A stretch of DNA of 64,000 nucleotides from Pseudomonas sp. RIT-PI-q (GCF_001297125.1 NZ_LHPC01000031.1:1-64000); one strand, 5' to 3'. Positions 42,532 through 50,900 are shown, counted from the first letter of the stretch. A program made the numbers and translations. The notes: generated by a model not told the origin, from the letters alone.

Positions 42532-43794
42532 GTGTCGGCCCTGTGGCGGATCAACCTCTGGGTGTGCGGGTTTTTCGCCCTGGTCACCTTGGCGTGCATG
42601 GGTTTGCTGGTGCACCAGGCGGTAGAGGATGTGGAGCGCGAGCTGCAATCCGCCGAAGCGGTGGTCGAGTACCTGAGCGAAACCGCCGAGCGCGACCCCG
42701 CCAGCTTGCAGCCGAGGCTGACAAGTAGCCTGCGGCATGTGCGGGTGCGCTGGCTGGAGTCGGGCGAAGCGGCACGGCTGCCGGTGCAGGATGGGCTGGA
42801 TGCCTGGCTCGGGCGCTTGTTGTTCGCCGAAGCCCGGCACAGTGCGCGGGTGCTGGATTTACAGGATGGCCGCAGGGTGCAGATTGCGGTGGATCCGCGA
42901 GATGAAATCGACGAAGTCTGGGACTCCTTGCAGCAGCTGCTGAGCCTCTGCGGGTTGGCGTTGTTGTTGAGCCTGTTGACCATCCGCTGGGCCGTGCGCC
43001 GGGGCATGGGCTTGCTCGATGAGTTGTTGCGGGCGTTGCAACAGGTCTCGGGCGGGCAGCTTCAGGTGCGATTGCGTGCCGAAGGATTGCCGGAGGCGCG
43101 GCAACTGGCGACGCATTTCAACCGTATGACCGCTGCGCTGGAGCAGGCTCGTGCCGACAACACCCAATTGACCCAGACGCTATTGGCGGTGCAGGAGCAG
43201 GAACGCACTCATCTGGCGCAGACCCTGCGCGACGGCCTCGGCCAATACCGGGCGGGCATTCGCGCGCAGGCTTGTCTGCTGCGGTTGGTGGCGGATCAAC
43301 CCTTGGTGGTCGAACGCACGGTGCGCGAGCTGGAACATAACTGCGAACACTTGCAACAGGGCTTTCGGGCGCTGGTTCACGACCTCTATCCGGTGGTACT
43401 GCAACATCTGCCATTGGCCGAAGCCTTTGGTTTGCTGGTTGAGCAGTGGCAGGGCCGGCAGGGGATCGATTGCCGGTTACGGGTCAGCTCTGAGTTGCCG
43501 GCGCTGTCGGTGGCGGACAAAACCCACCTCTATCGCTTGTTGCAGGAAGCCCTGACCAACATCGCTCGCCACGCAGACGCCAGCCGAGTGCGGGTTCGCC
43601 TGCAACATCGTGGCGGGCATTTGCGTTTGCTGATTCGCGATAACGGTCGCGGTGCACAGCAACCTCAGCGACCGGGCGTGGGTTTGTATTCGATGTTCGA
43701 ACGCGCCCGCAGCCTTGGTGGCGAGTTGCGGATCATCAGTCACCCCGGTGCCGGTTGGGCGCTGGCCTTGAGCGTGCCTTTGGAGGTGTCATGA
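42532..43794 (+). CDS. pedS2: Membrane sensor kinase, PedS2/EraS-like, lacking the phospho-accepting His
   Basis: A 420-residue HisKA_3-type sensor starting with GTG. Membrane segments lie at residues about 8-28 and 136-153 and enclose a periplasmic domain of about 107 residues; HAMP-like coil follows. The dimerisation motif reads ERTHLAQTLRDGLGQ: the position normally His (ELHDxLGQ) is Arg233, codon CGC at 43228-43230. The ATPase domain looks intact (LLQEALTNIARHADASRV, IRDNGRGAQ, GVGLYSMFERARSLGG). In P. putida, PedS2 senses lanthanides and with PedR2 switches between pedE and pedH. Here phosphorylation of PedR2 by this kinase is doubtful. Confidence 0.85.
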   Translation: MSALWRINLWVCGFFALVTLACMGLLVHQAVEDVERELQSAEAVVEYLSETAERDPASLQPRLTSSLRHVRVRWLESGEAARLPVQDGLDAWLGRLLFAEARHSARVLDLQDGRRVQIAVDPRDEIDEVWDSLQQLLSLCGLALLLSLLTIRWAVRRGMGLLDELLRALQQVSGGQLQVRLRAEGLPEARQLATHFNRMTAALEQARADNTQLTQTLLAVQEQERTHLAQTLRDGLGQYRAGIRAQACLLRLVADQPLVVERTVRELEHNCEHLQQGFRALVHDLYPVVLQHLPLAEAFGLLVEQWQGRQGIDCRLRVSSELPALSVADKTHLYRLLQEALTNIARHADASRVRVRLQHRGGHLRLLIRDNGRGAQQPQRPGVGLYSMFERARSLGGELRIISHPGAGWALALSVPLEVS

Positions 43795-44429
43795 ATATTC
43801 TGTTGGTCGATGACCATGCGGTGGTTCGCCAGGGTTATGCCAGTCTGTTGCGGGCGCTGCTGCCGGCGATGGAAGTGCGTGAGGCGGCCACGGGGGAGGA
43901 GGCGTTGTTGCGGGTTCAGGAAGCGGTGCCGAATCTGGTGATCATGGATTTCGGCTTGCCGGGGATCAGTGGCCTGGAGACTACGCGGCGGTTGCGTCAG
44001 CGCTTGCCGCAGTTGCGGGTGTTGTTTTTCAGCATGCACGATGAGTTGCCGTTGGTGCGCCAGGCGTTGGATGCCGGGGCTTCGGGGTATCTGACCAAGA
44101 GTTCGGCGCCTGAGGTGCTGATTGAGGCGGTGCGGCGGATTCTTGCGGGGCATGCCTATATTGAACAGTCGCTGGCTACTCAATTGGCGTGTCATCCGCG
44201 GCAGGATGCCAGTGATCCGCGTTTGCAGAGCATGACTCAGCGTGAACTGGAGATTTTTGTGATGCTGGCCAAGGGTACGCCGGCGCGGGTGATTGCTGAG
44301 CAGTTGAGTATCAGCAACAAGACGGTTTCGAATCACCTGACGTTGTTGAAGAGTAAATTGCAGGTGACTTCGCACACTGAGCTTGTGCATTTGGGGATTG
44401 ATATGGGGGTGGTGCGGGTGGCTGGCTGA
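43791..44429 (+). CDS. pedR2: LuxR-family response regulator, PedR2/EraR-like
   Basis: A 212-residue regulator. The receiver has Asp7/Asp8, the phospho-accepting Asp53 in LVIMDFGLPGISG and Lys in GYLTKSS. The LuxR helix-turn-helix reads MTQRELEIFVMLAKGTPARV and KTVSNHLTLLKSKLQV. Its start overlaps the kinase stop (ATGA), so the two are co-translated. By homology it activates the Ca-type dehydrogenase gene and represses the lanthanide-type gene when phosphorylated. The receiver is complete although the cognate kinase lacks its His. Confidence 0.88.
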   Translation: MNILLVDDHAVVRQGYASLLRALLPAMEVREAATGEEALLRVQEAVPNLVIMDFGLPGISGLETTRRLRQRLPQLRVLFFSMHDELPLVRQALDAGASGYLTKSSAPEVLIEAVRRILAGHAYIEQSLATQLACHPRQDASDPRLQSMTQRELEIFVMLAKGTPARVIAEQLSISNKTVSNHLTLLKSKLQVTSHTELVHLGIDMGVVRVAG

Positions 44430-44448
44430 GTGGCCGCACACGGTAAAT

Positions 44449-44690
44449 GTAGGAGCTGGCTCGCCAGCGAAGGCCTCAAATGCGCCACGTTTACCCTGAT
44501 GAAACGCGTCATCGTTAACGACCTTCGCTGGCAAGCCAGCTCCTACAGGGGATTGGTGTATGAAACGAAGAGGGGCCGCGCACGGTAAATGTAGGAGCTG
44601 GCTTGCCAGCGAAGCATTCGAATGCACCACATTTATCCTGATAAAACGCGTCATCGTTAACGACCTTCGCTGGCAAGCCAGCTCCTACAA
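44449..44690. repeat. Two tandem REPINs, 141-bp period
   Basis: REPINs at 44449-44549 and 44590-44690 share flanks (CACGGTAAATGTAGGAGCTGG) and the AAACGCGTCATCGTTAACG spacer block. They fill the 279-base gap between convergent pedR2 and the pentapeptide gene. Confidence 0.9.
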
Positions 44691-44708
44691 GGGTATGCGT
44701 AAGGTGAG

Positions 44709-45359
44709 TTATTTATCCCAACTCGTTGGACACCCCGTGCACCCCTCCATATTCGCATCCTGAAAATTCGCATAATGCTGCCGCGCACCACTCAGGTTTG
44801 CGTGTTCCAGATTGCTTTCGCCAAACTTGGCCTCCTGCAAATTGGCATCACTTAGATTGGCCCCCATGAGATCAGCCTTGCTCAACCAGGTCATCTCCAG
44901 ATCCGCCGCCCGCAGATTGGCGTTGTGCAATTTAGCCCCGGAGAGCCGGGCGAATTGCAGGTAAGCGCCACTGAGATTGGCATCCTGAAACTGCGCACCC
45001 TGAGCAAACAGCCCCCAACCCTGGATCGCCATCAACGTCGCGCCGGTAAAGTCGGCCAAACGCAGATTGCTTTGCTGCAGACTGGCCCGAGTCAGGTTGG
45101 CACCTTGCAGCTGGGCCTTTTCCAGATTGGCGAGGTCCAGTCGAGCGTGACGCAGGTCGGCATCGCGCAGGTCGGCGCCGCTGAGGTTCATGTTGCGCAG
45201 ATCCTGATTGCTCAAATTGGCGCCTTTGAGATTGGCACCGGGGCATTGGCTGTGATCGGCGATGGTGCAGCCGTTGATGATCAGCGGCGCGTCGTCGCCA
45301 TCGTCGTCGGCATGGGCCAGGAAGCAAGTCAGCAAAAGAAATAGAGGTATGTATTTCAT
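44709..45359 (-). CDS. Secreted pentapeptide-repeat protein of the ped locus
   Basis: A 216-residue protein with a signal peptide (MKYIPLFLLLTCFLAHA) and acidic linker DDDGDD, then about 25 pentapeptide units of the A(N/D)LxX type (GANLKGANLSNQDLRNMNLS). It should form a right-handed beta-helix in the periplasm. Cys residues occur near both ends (NGCTIADHSQC and GCTGC). A pentapeptide gene holds the same place between pedR2 and pedE in P. putida, so it is a conserved member of the locus. Its role is unknown. Confidence 0.85.
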   Translation of the reverse strand: MKYIPLFLLLTCFLAHADDDGDDAPLIINGCTIADHSQCPGANLKGANLSNQDLRNMNLSGADLRDADLRHARLDLANLEKAQLQGANLTRASLQQSNLRLADFTGATLMAIQGWGLFAQGAQFQDANLSGAYLQFARLSGAKLHNANLRAADLEMTWLSKADLMGANLSDANLQEAKFGESNLEHANLSGARQHYANFQDANMEGCTGCPTSWDK

Positions 45360-45388
45360 GGCGCGATTCTCGGGTGGGTTGAGCGAGT

Positions 45389-45454
45389 CTTCGCGGGCAA
45401 GCCCGCTCCTACAGGGTATGCAGCGTCCCTGTGGGCGTGGGCTTGCCCGTTGGA
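45389..45454. repeat. REP pair after pedE
   Basis: Inverted GCGGGCAAGCCCGCTCC elements between pedE and the pentapeptide gene; the right arm is degenerate (GGGCGTGGGCTTGCCCG). Confidence 0.8.
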
Positions 45455-45458
45455 GGGG

Positions 45459-47348
45459 CTACTTCTGCGCTTTCTTGTTATCCCAGCTCGGAATCTTGAA
45501 CACCCAGAACGACCCGCCCTGAGCCACCGGTTTGGTCAGCTCGGCCATGTCGCCACCCCACAACGGCACCGCGCCGCCGTAGCCAACGGTCACGCCGACG
45601 TACTGCTCGCCATCCTGTTCCCAAGTGATCGGCGGCGAAACGATGCCGCTGCCGGTCTGGAACTTCCACAGCTCCTCGCCGGTTTTCGCGTCGAACGCCT
45701 TGAAGAAACCGTCGCCAGTCCCGGTGAACACCAGGTTGCCCTTGGTCGCCAACACGCCGGCCCACAACGGCAGCGCCTCCTTGTGTTCCCAGACGACTTT
45801 GCCGGTGGTCGGGTTCATCGCGCGCAGGGTGCCGACGTGATCGTCGTACATGCGCTTGATGCGGAAACCCATGCCCAGGTACGCCGAGCCTTTCTTGTAG
45901 TTGACCTCTTCGGTCCAGTATTCCTCTTTCCACTGGTTGCCCGGAATGTAGAACAGGCCGGTGTCCTGGCTGTACGCCATCGGGTTCCAGTTCTTGCCGC
46001 CGAGGAATGGCGGCGAGACTTCCACCGACTTGCCCTTGGTTTCGCCCGGCAACGGTTTGGCCGGACGCTGGCCCGGATTCTCCACCGGTTTGCCGGTCTT
46101 CAGATCGATGTGGCTGGCCCAACTGATGTTGTCGACGAAGGGGAAGGCGTTCTGCAATTTGCCGTTGTTGCGATCCACCACGTAGAAGAAACCATTGCGG
46201 TCCGCGTGGCCGGTGGCTTTCACCGTTTTGCCGTCCTTGTCCTTGTAATCGAACAGCACCAACTCGTTGTTGCCGGAGAAATCCCAGGCATCGTTCGGCG
46301 TGTGCTGGTAGAACCATTTCACCTCGCCGGTGCTTGGATCGACGCCAACCTGGCCCGAGGTGTAGAGGCTGTCGTAATCGTGCGGGTTGCCGTCCTTGGA
46401 GGTGCGGGCCCAGGTATTCCACGGGCCAGGGTTGCCGGCGCCGACGATGATGGTGTTGGTTTCCGGATCGAAACTGGCGCTCTGCCAAGGGGCACCGCCG
46501 CCGTGGCTCCAGGCTTCGACCTTGCCGGTTTCGGTGGTCGGGTCGTTCGGCCAGGACGGCGCCTTGACGTCACCGGTGGTGGTGCTGTCCTTGCCGTTCA
46601 ACCGGCCCATGTGGCCTTCGACGAAAGGCCGCATCCAGACTTCTTCGCCGGTGTCCGGATCGCGGGCGAAGAGTTGCCCGACCACGCCGAACTCATCGCC
46701 GGAACTGCCATGAATCAGCAGCACCTTGCCGGTGGTTTTGTCTTTGATCAGCACCGGGGCGCCGGTCATGGTGTAGCCGGCGGCGTGGTCGCCGAATTTC
46801 TTGTTCCAGACCACTTTACCGGTGTTCTTGTCGAGGGCGATCAGTCGCGCATCGAGGGTGCCGAAGTAGATTTTGTCGCCGTAGATCGCGGCGCCGCGAT
46901 TGACCACGTCGCAGCACGGACGAATGTTGTCCGGCAGGCGATGGTTGTAGGTCCACAGGCGTTTGCCGGTCTTGGCGTCCAGGGCAAATACCCGCGAATA
47001 GGAACCGGTGACGTAGACCACGCCGTCGCTGACGATGGCTTGGGATTCCTGGCCGCGCTGCTTCTCGTCACCGAACGAGTAGGACCAGGCCGGCGTCAGC
47101 TTGAACACGTTCTTGTCGTTGACCTGGGCCAACGGGCTCCAGCGCTGGGCGTTGGTGCCCATGCCGTATTGCAGCACGTCCTTGGTGGTCAGGTGATCGT
47201 TGGCAATGTCTTCCCAGGTGACGTTGCGGGTCGTGGCCGGTGCGGTTGCGCCGTAGCTGACCGCGCTCAGGGACAGGCTGCCCACCAGCAGAAAAGCCTG
47301 CACGGCGATAGACAGAGGGGAAAGGGCGGGGAGCGATCTTATTGTCAT
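45459..47348 (-). CDS. pedE: PQQ-dependent alcohol dehydrogenase, Ca2+ type (PedE/ExaA)
   Basis: A 629-residue periplasmic quinoprotein (signal peptide about residues 1-33) that oxidises ethanol and other alcohols to aldehydes, passing electrons to cytochrome c550. The eight-bladed propeller shows repeated Trp motifs; the vicinal disulfide Cys145-Cys146 is in DNIRPCCDVVNRG. The active-site motif is WDFSGNNELVLF: Asp356 is catalytic and the residue two later is Ser358, as in calcium enzymes. The ATG at 47348 gives a proper signal peptide; the frame extends to 47477 without support. It is divergent from pedF, with candidate control sites between. Confidence 0.94.
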   Translation of the reverse strand: MTIRSLPALSPLSIAVQAFLLVGSLSLSAVSYGATAPATTRNVTWEDIANDHLTTKDVLQYGMGTNAQRWSPLAQVNDKNVFKLTPAWSYSFGDEKQRGQESQAIVSDGVVYVTGSYSRVFALDAKTGKRLWTYNHRLPDNIRPCCDVVNRGAAIYGDKIYFGTLDARLIALDKNTGKVVWNKKFGDHAAGYTMTGAPVLIKDKTTGKVLLIHGSSGDEFGVVGQLFARDPDTGEEVWMRPFVEGHMGRLNGKDSTTTGDVKAPSWPNDPTTETGKVEAWSHGGGAPWQSASFDPETNTIIVGAGNPGPWNTWARTSKDGNPHDYDSLYTSGQVGVDPSTGEVKWFYQHTPNDAWDFSGNNELVLFDYKDKDGKTVKATGHADRNGFFYVVDRNNGKLQNAFPFVDNISWASHIDLKTGKPVENPGQRPAKPLPGETKGKSVEVSPPFLGGKNWNPMAYSQDTGLFYIPGNQWKEEYWTEEVNYKKGSAYLGMGFRIKRMYDDHVGTLRAMNPTTGKVVWEHKEALPLWAGVLATKGNLVFTGTGDGFFKAFDAKTGEELWKFQTGSGIVSPPITWEQDGEQYVGVTVGYGGAVPLWGGDMAELTKPVAQGGSFWVFKIPSWDNKKAQK

Positions 47349-47433
47349 GGTTGCAGTTCCCAATGGAGGTTTTGGCCTGCACAGGGTGGTGCGCGCAGCC
47401 GTTGCCGGATACGGAAAAAGTCCCGCTGTTGCC

Positions 47434-47446
47434 GGGAAGAATTCCC
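47434..47446. promoter_or_regulatory. GGGAANNNTTCCC palindrome upstream of pedE
   Basis: GGGAAGAATTCCC, 86 bp upstream of the pedE start, inside a longer imperfect TGTTGCC...AACA context. The same 5-3-5 palindrome occurs upstream of pedH (50886-50898). Confidence 0.5.
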
Positions 47447-47484
47447 AACAGGCAGCTGATTTGGGTGTGCGCCACAAGCCCTAC

Positions 47485-47498
47485 TACCAAGGGACTAG
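47485..47498. promoter_or_regulatory. Candidate ped regulator site 3
   Basis: TACCAAGGGACTAG in the pedE-pedF interval, 137 bp before pedE and 104 bp before pedF. Closest to site 4 upstream of pedH. Confidence 0.6.
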
Positions 47499-47601
47499 AT
47501 GGCGGCCACCAAAGCAGCATGGGGCTGGCGCGAAGTCGTTCCTAAGATGGGTGCCTTAGCCTCTTCGAAGAGGTTTTGCGTGCAATCCAGAGGGCATAAC
47601 A

Positions 47602-48063
47602 ATGACAACAAAACGCAACGCCTTACTCGTTGCCGGACTGCTGGCCGGTTTTATCAGCGCAGGTTCTGTCTGGGCCCACGGCAACGTAGTCCCGCAGGCC
47701 GTCGAAACGCCGGGCCTGACCCCGATCAAGGATTCCGGGGTGCCGGTCGATGCCGATGGTTGGGCCTCGGTGAACCCGTACCGCAGCTCACCGGAACATG
47801 ACAAGGCCGTGGAAATCGGCTCCTCGGCATACAACCAGAACTGCGCCGCGTGCCATGGCCTGGAAGCCAAGTCCGGTGGGATTGCCCCCGATTTGCGCAT
47901 GCTCGACGTCGCTGACGCTGGTGACGAGTGGTTCGTCGAGCGGGTTCGCCACGGCGCGGTGCGTGACGGCCGGGTCTACATGCCGAAGATGGCCGACTAC
48001 TTGAGCCAGGAAGCCTTGTGGGCGGTGCGCACTTACCTGGATAGCGTTCACGTCGAGGAGTAA
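47602..48063 (+). CDS. pedF: Cytochrome c550 electron acceptor (PedF/ExaB)
   Basis: A 153-residue periplasmic monohaem cytochrome with signal peptide (to about residue 25, VWAHG) and haem motif CAACH at residues 81-85; Met127 or Met130 in GRVYMPKMADYLS is the probable axial ligand. It takes electrons from the quinoprotein alcohol dehydrogenases. First gene of pedF-pedG-SoxYZ-like-MBL, transcribed away from pedE. Confidence 0.92.
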   Translation: MTTKRNALLVAGLLAGFISAGSVWAHGNVVPQAVETPGLTPIKDSGVPVDADGWASVNPYRSSPEHDKAVEIGSSAYNQNCAACHGLEAKSGGIAPDLRMLDVADAGDEWFVERVRHGAVRDGRVYMPKMADYLSQEALWAVRTYLDSVHVEE

Positions 48064-48066
48064 TTC

Positions 48067-48945
48067 ATGCGCCTGCTCGCTGTGTTGATCAGCGCCGTGT
48101 TGCTGTGCTGCCAGGTCGTGCAGGCGCAGGTTCGCACCTATGACGAAATGATCGCCGCCGGGGAGCTGAAAGTGGCGGTCTACAAGGACTTTGCCCCCTA
48201 CAGTTTTGAAGACGCTGGCCAGCCACGGGGCGTTGACGTCGAACTCGCCCAGGCGCTGGCCAAGGCCCTTGGCGTGCAGCTGAAACTGATCTGGGCACCG
48301 GCCGGCGAGAAGCTCGACGATGACCTGCGCGATTACATCTGGCGTGCCAGTCAGTTGCACGACCAGCAATTGGCCGACCTGATGATGCGCGTGCCGTACG
48401 ACCGCGATTACGCGCAAAAACGCAACGAACTGGGTGAGTTGGAAAACGGCCACGTGGTGATGTTCGGGCCGTACCAGAACGAACAATGGCAAGTCGCCTA
48501 TGACCGCCGTCGACTGGACAAGGTCGGCAGCGTCGCCGTGTTTGAACAGCACCCGATCGGCGTTGAAGTCGACAGCGTGCCGTCGTTTTACCTGACTTCG
48601 GTGTTCAGCGGCATGCTCGCCGCCAAGACTCACCATTATCCCGGCGTGCCCCAGGCCTTTGCCGCGATGAAGGCCGGTGAAGTCGACGCCGTCATGGCGA
48701 TGCGCGGCGAGATCGACTGGCAAGTTCACGAAGCGGCGGACCCGCAAGTAGCGCTGGCGGAAAACGCCTACCCGAACATGGGCAAGCAGCTTTGGGAGAT
48801 CGGCATGGCGGTGCACGAAAGCAACCGTCAGCTGGCGTATGCCGTGGAAGAGGCGCTGGAAGGCCTGATCCGCGAGGGCTCGGTCAACACCATTTATAGC
48901 CATTATGGCCTGCGCTATGACGTGCCCGAGATGTATCAACAGTGA
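48067..48945 (+). CDS. pedG: Quinoprotein-associated periplasmic binding protein (PedG)
   Basis: A 292-residue exported protein (signal peptide to about residue 20) of the family 3 solute-binding fold: LKVAVYKDFAPYSFEDAGQP, GVDVELAQALAKALGVQLKL. Proteins of this group stand beside methanol and ethanol quinoprotein dehydrogenases and resemble MxaJ/XoxJ, which contact the dehydrogenase rather than a transporter. It starts 3 bp after pedF. It has no cognate ABC permease nearby. Confidence 0.85.
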   Translation: MRLLAVLISAVLLCCQVVQAQVRTYDEMIAAGELKVAVYKDFAPYSFEDAGQPRGVDVELAQALAKALGVQLKLIWAPAGEKLDDDLRDYIWRASQLHDQQLADLMMRVPYDRDYAQKRNELGELENGHVVMFGPYQNEQWQVAYDRRRLDKVGSVAVFEQHPIGVEVDSVPSFYLTSVFSGMLAAKTHHYPGVPQAFAAMKAGEVDAVMAMRGEIDWQVHEAADPQVALAENAYPNMGKQLWEIGMAVHESNRQLAYAVEEALEGLIREGSVNTIYSHYGLRYDVPEMYQQ

Positions 48946-49700
48946 ATTGGCCAGCGATGTGTCTGCTCTGCTGGTTGCCCATTGCCGCGCACGCGGCGGA
49001 CATCGAACCGGGCAAGGACCCGGTGCCGTCGGTGATGTGGGACTTCTATCACAAGCAAATGCTCGGCGACGCACCGTTCGTGTTCGATGAGCGGGTCAAG
49101 CTGCTGGCGCCGCCGTTTGCCGAAGACGCCCGGCAAGTGCCGCTGGAAATCGACGCCCGGGCGTTCAAGGGCGAAGTGGTGAAAATCCTCGCCTGGGCCG
49201 AACTCAATCCCTTGCCGAAAATCGTCGACTTCCAGCCGCTCGACCGCGTACTGCCATGGTTGTCGATCCGCATCCGCATCGAACAGGCCACCCCGTTGCG
49301 CGCCGCAGTGCTGACACGCGACGGCTTGTGGCATGTCGGCTCAACCTTGATCGATGCGGCGGGCGGTGGCTGCACGGCACCCAGCGTGGTGCGCACGCAA
49401 CCGGGCTGGGAAGAGCACATCGGCGAAGTGCTTGGCGGTCGTTATCCCCGTGGCGAATTCAGCCGCGTGCGCTTGCAGGTTGCGCACCCGATGGACAACG
49501 GCATGGTCAGCGGCATTCCTGAGTTCTTCATCAACCATGCCGAACTGCGCGATCAAAACGATCAAGTGCTGGCCCGTCTTGAGCTGTTTCCCGCCGTCAG
49601 CGAAAACCCCAACCTGACCTTCGACATCGAAGGGGCAGGGCAGACGCGCCTGTTGTTGCGCGACAACAGCGGCAATCAATTCGATGCGGCCATACCCTGA
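48942..49700 (+). CDS. Quinoprotein-associated SoxYZ-like carrier protein
   Basis: A 252-residue exported protein starting with GTG that overlaps the pedG stop by 4 bp; short signal peptide ending AAHAAD. Residues about 40-150 resemble SoxY and 155-250 SoxZ (HPMDNGMVSGIPEFFINHAE), fused in one chain. The Gly-Gly-Cys segment (AAGGGCTAPS) recalls the carrier Cys of SoxY. Found beside PQQ dehydrogenases with a zinc metallohydrolase; role in maturation or relay is inferred, not known. Confidence 0.82.
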   Translation: MNWPAMCLLCWLPIAAHAADIEPGKDPVPSVMWDFYHKQMLGDAPFVFDERVKLLAPPFAEDARQVPLEIDARAFKGEVVKILAWAELNPLPKIVDFQPLDRVLPWLSIRIRIEQATPLRAAVLTRDGLWHVGSTLIDAAGGGCTAPSVVRTQPGWEEHIGEVLGGRYPRGEFSRVRLQVAHPMDNGMVSGIPEFFINHAELRDQNDQVLARLELFPAVSENPNLTFDIEGAGQTRLLLRDNSGNQFDAAIP

Positions 49701-49715
49701 CCCAAGGAGCGCGTG

Positions 49716-50654
49716 ATGCGCTGGATGCTGCTGTTGTGCCTGAGCCTGAGCCTTCCCGTCTGGGCCGACCTCGATTACTCGCTCAAACCCCGACAGATCG
49801 CCGAAGACACCTGGCTGCTGGAAGGCAGTACCGACAATTTTGCCAAGGCCAACGGCGGCAACATCGTCAACACCGCGTTCATCGTCACCGAGCGCGGCGT
49901 GGTGGTGATCGATACCGGGCCGTCGAAGCGCTACGGCGAAGCGATGCGCAAGGCGATTGCCGCGACCACCGATAAACCGGTGATTCAGGTGCTGCTGACC
50001 CATCACCACCCTGACCATGTGCTGGGCAATCAAGCCTTCAGCGACGTGCCGATCGGCGCGCTGGCCGGCACCACTGAACTGTTGCATCAGCAGGGCGATG
50101 GCATGGCCGAGAACCTGTATCGACTGGTGGGCGACTGGATGCGCGGCACGGAAGTGGTGTTGCCGACCGAGACGCTGACACCTGGCGTGCGAAGTTTTGG
50201 GAATCACGATTTGCGCCTGCTGAGCCTGGGTGGGCACACGGGCGCGGACCTGGCTATTCTCGACCAGAAAACCGGCGTGTTGTTTGCCGGGGACCTGGTG
50301 TTTTATCAACGGGCGCTGACCACGCCGAACAGTCCGGGGTTGTCGGTGTGGCTGGCGGACATTGCGACCCTGCAAGGCTTGCCGTGGACGTTGATTGTGC
50401 CCGGCCATGGACCGGTGGCCAGCGATCAGCAGCCCTTCGAACAGATGCGCGACTACCTCACCTGGCTCGACCAGCTCATGCGCGATGGCGCCGCCAACGG
50501 CAGCGACATGGCGGAGATGATCCGCAGCCCCATCCCCGAACGTTTCGCCGGCATCAGCCTGAGCCGCTACGAACTGATCCGCAGCGTCAGCCACCTGTAC
50601 CCGCGTTACGAACACGCAGAAATGACCCGAGTCGATTCCAGCGCGAACAAATGA
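49716..50654 (+). CDS. Quinoprotein relay system zinc metallohydrolase (MBL fold)
   Basis: A 312-residue secreted metallo-beta-lactamase-fold protein. The zinc motif is LLTHHHPDHVLGN (HxHxDH), with further ligands in LSLGGHTGADLAI, FAGDLVFYQRA and VPGHGPVASD. A signal peptide covers about residues 1-18. ATG at 49716 is chosen over GTG at 49713 because AAGGAG is 6 bases upstream. The pairing with the SoxYZ-like protein is the known 'quinoprotein relay' association; the substrate is unknown. Confidence 0.85.
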   Translation: MRWMLLLCLSLSLPVWADLDYSLKPRQIAEDTWLLEGSTDNFAKANGGNIVNTAFIVTERGVVVIDTGPSKRYGEAMRKAIAATTDKPVIQVLLTHHHPDHVLGNQAFSDVPIGALAGTTELLHQQGDGMAENLYRLVGDWMRGTEVVLPTETLTPGVRSFGNHDLRLLSLGGHTGADLAILDQKTGVLFAGDLVFYQRALTTPNSPGLSVWLADIATLQGLPWTLIVPGHGPVASDQQPFEQMRDYLTWLDQLMRDGAANGSDMAEMIRSPIPERFAGISLSRYELIRSVSHLYPRYEHAEMTRVDSSANK

Positions 50655-50668
50655 ACAACACGTTGCCC

Positions 50669-50763
50669 CCTGTGGGAGCGGGCTTGCCCGCGATGAGGCC
50701 TTAACATTCAATATTTATGTTGGCTGATACAACGCCATCGCGGGCAAGCCCGCTCCCACAGGG
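50669..50763. repeat. REPIN (GTGGGAGCGGGCTTGCCCGC type)
   Basis: Inverted REP pair after the metallohydrolase gene, spacer TTAACATTCAATATTTATGT. Confidence 0.9.
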
Positions 50764-50809
50764 GACGGGTGTCGATCATACTCTCTGGGGTTCATCCCCT
50801 CCGACCCGG

Positions 50810-50823
50810 TACTAAGGAACTAG
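50810..50823 (+). promoter_or_regulatory. Candidate ped regulator site 4
   Basis: TACTAAGGAACTAG, 107 bp upstream of pedH. Its distance to the start nearly equals that of site 3 to pedF (104 bp). Confidence 0.6.
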
Positions 50824-50883
50824 CAATCTCAGCACTGCGGGCAATTGTTGCAAGGGCGGTGGCGGCGAAGAATCTGCACCAGA

Positions 50884-50900
50884 CCGGGAAAATTTCCCGG
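50884..50900. promoter_or_regulatory. Perfect palindrome upstream of pedH
   Basis: CCGGGAAA-A-TTTCCCGG, 8-bp perfect arms, 30 bp upstream of the pedH ATG. Its core GGGAANNNTTCCC matches the element upstream of pedE. Could be an operator or a 5' leader hairpin. Confidence 0.55.

Noticed and set aside
45450..47459. Open frame of 669 codons antisense to pedE
   Set aside because: Same kind of shadow; the plus-strand product has no recognisable motif, while the minus-strand product is a complete quinoprotein.
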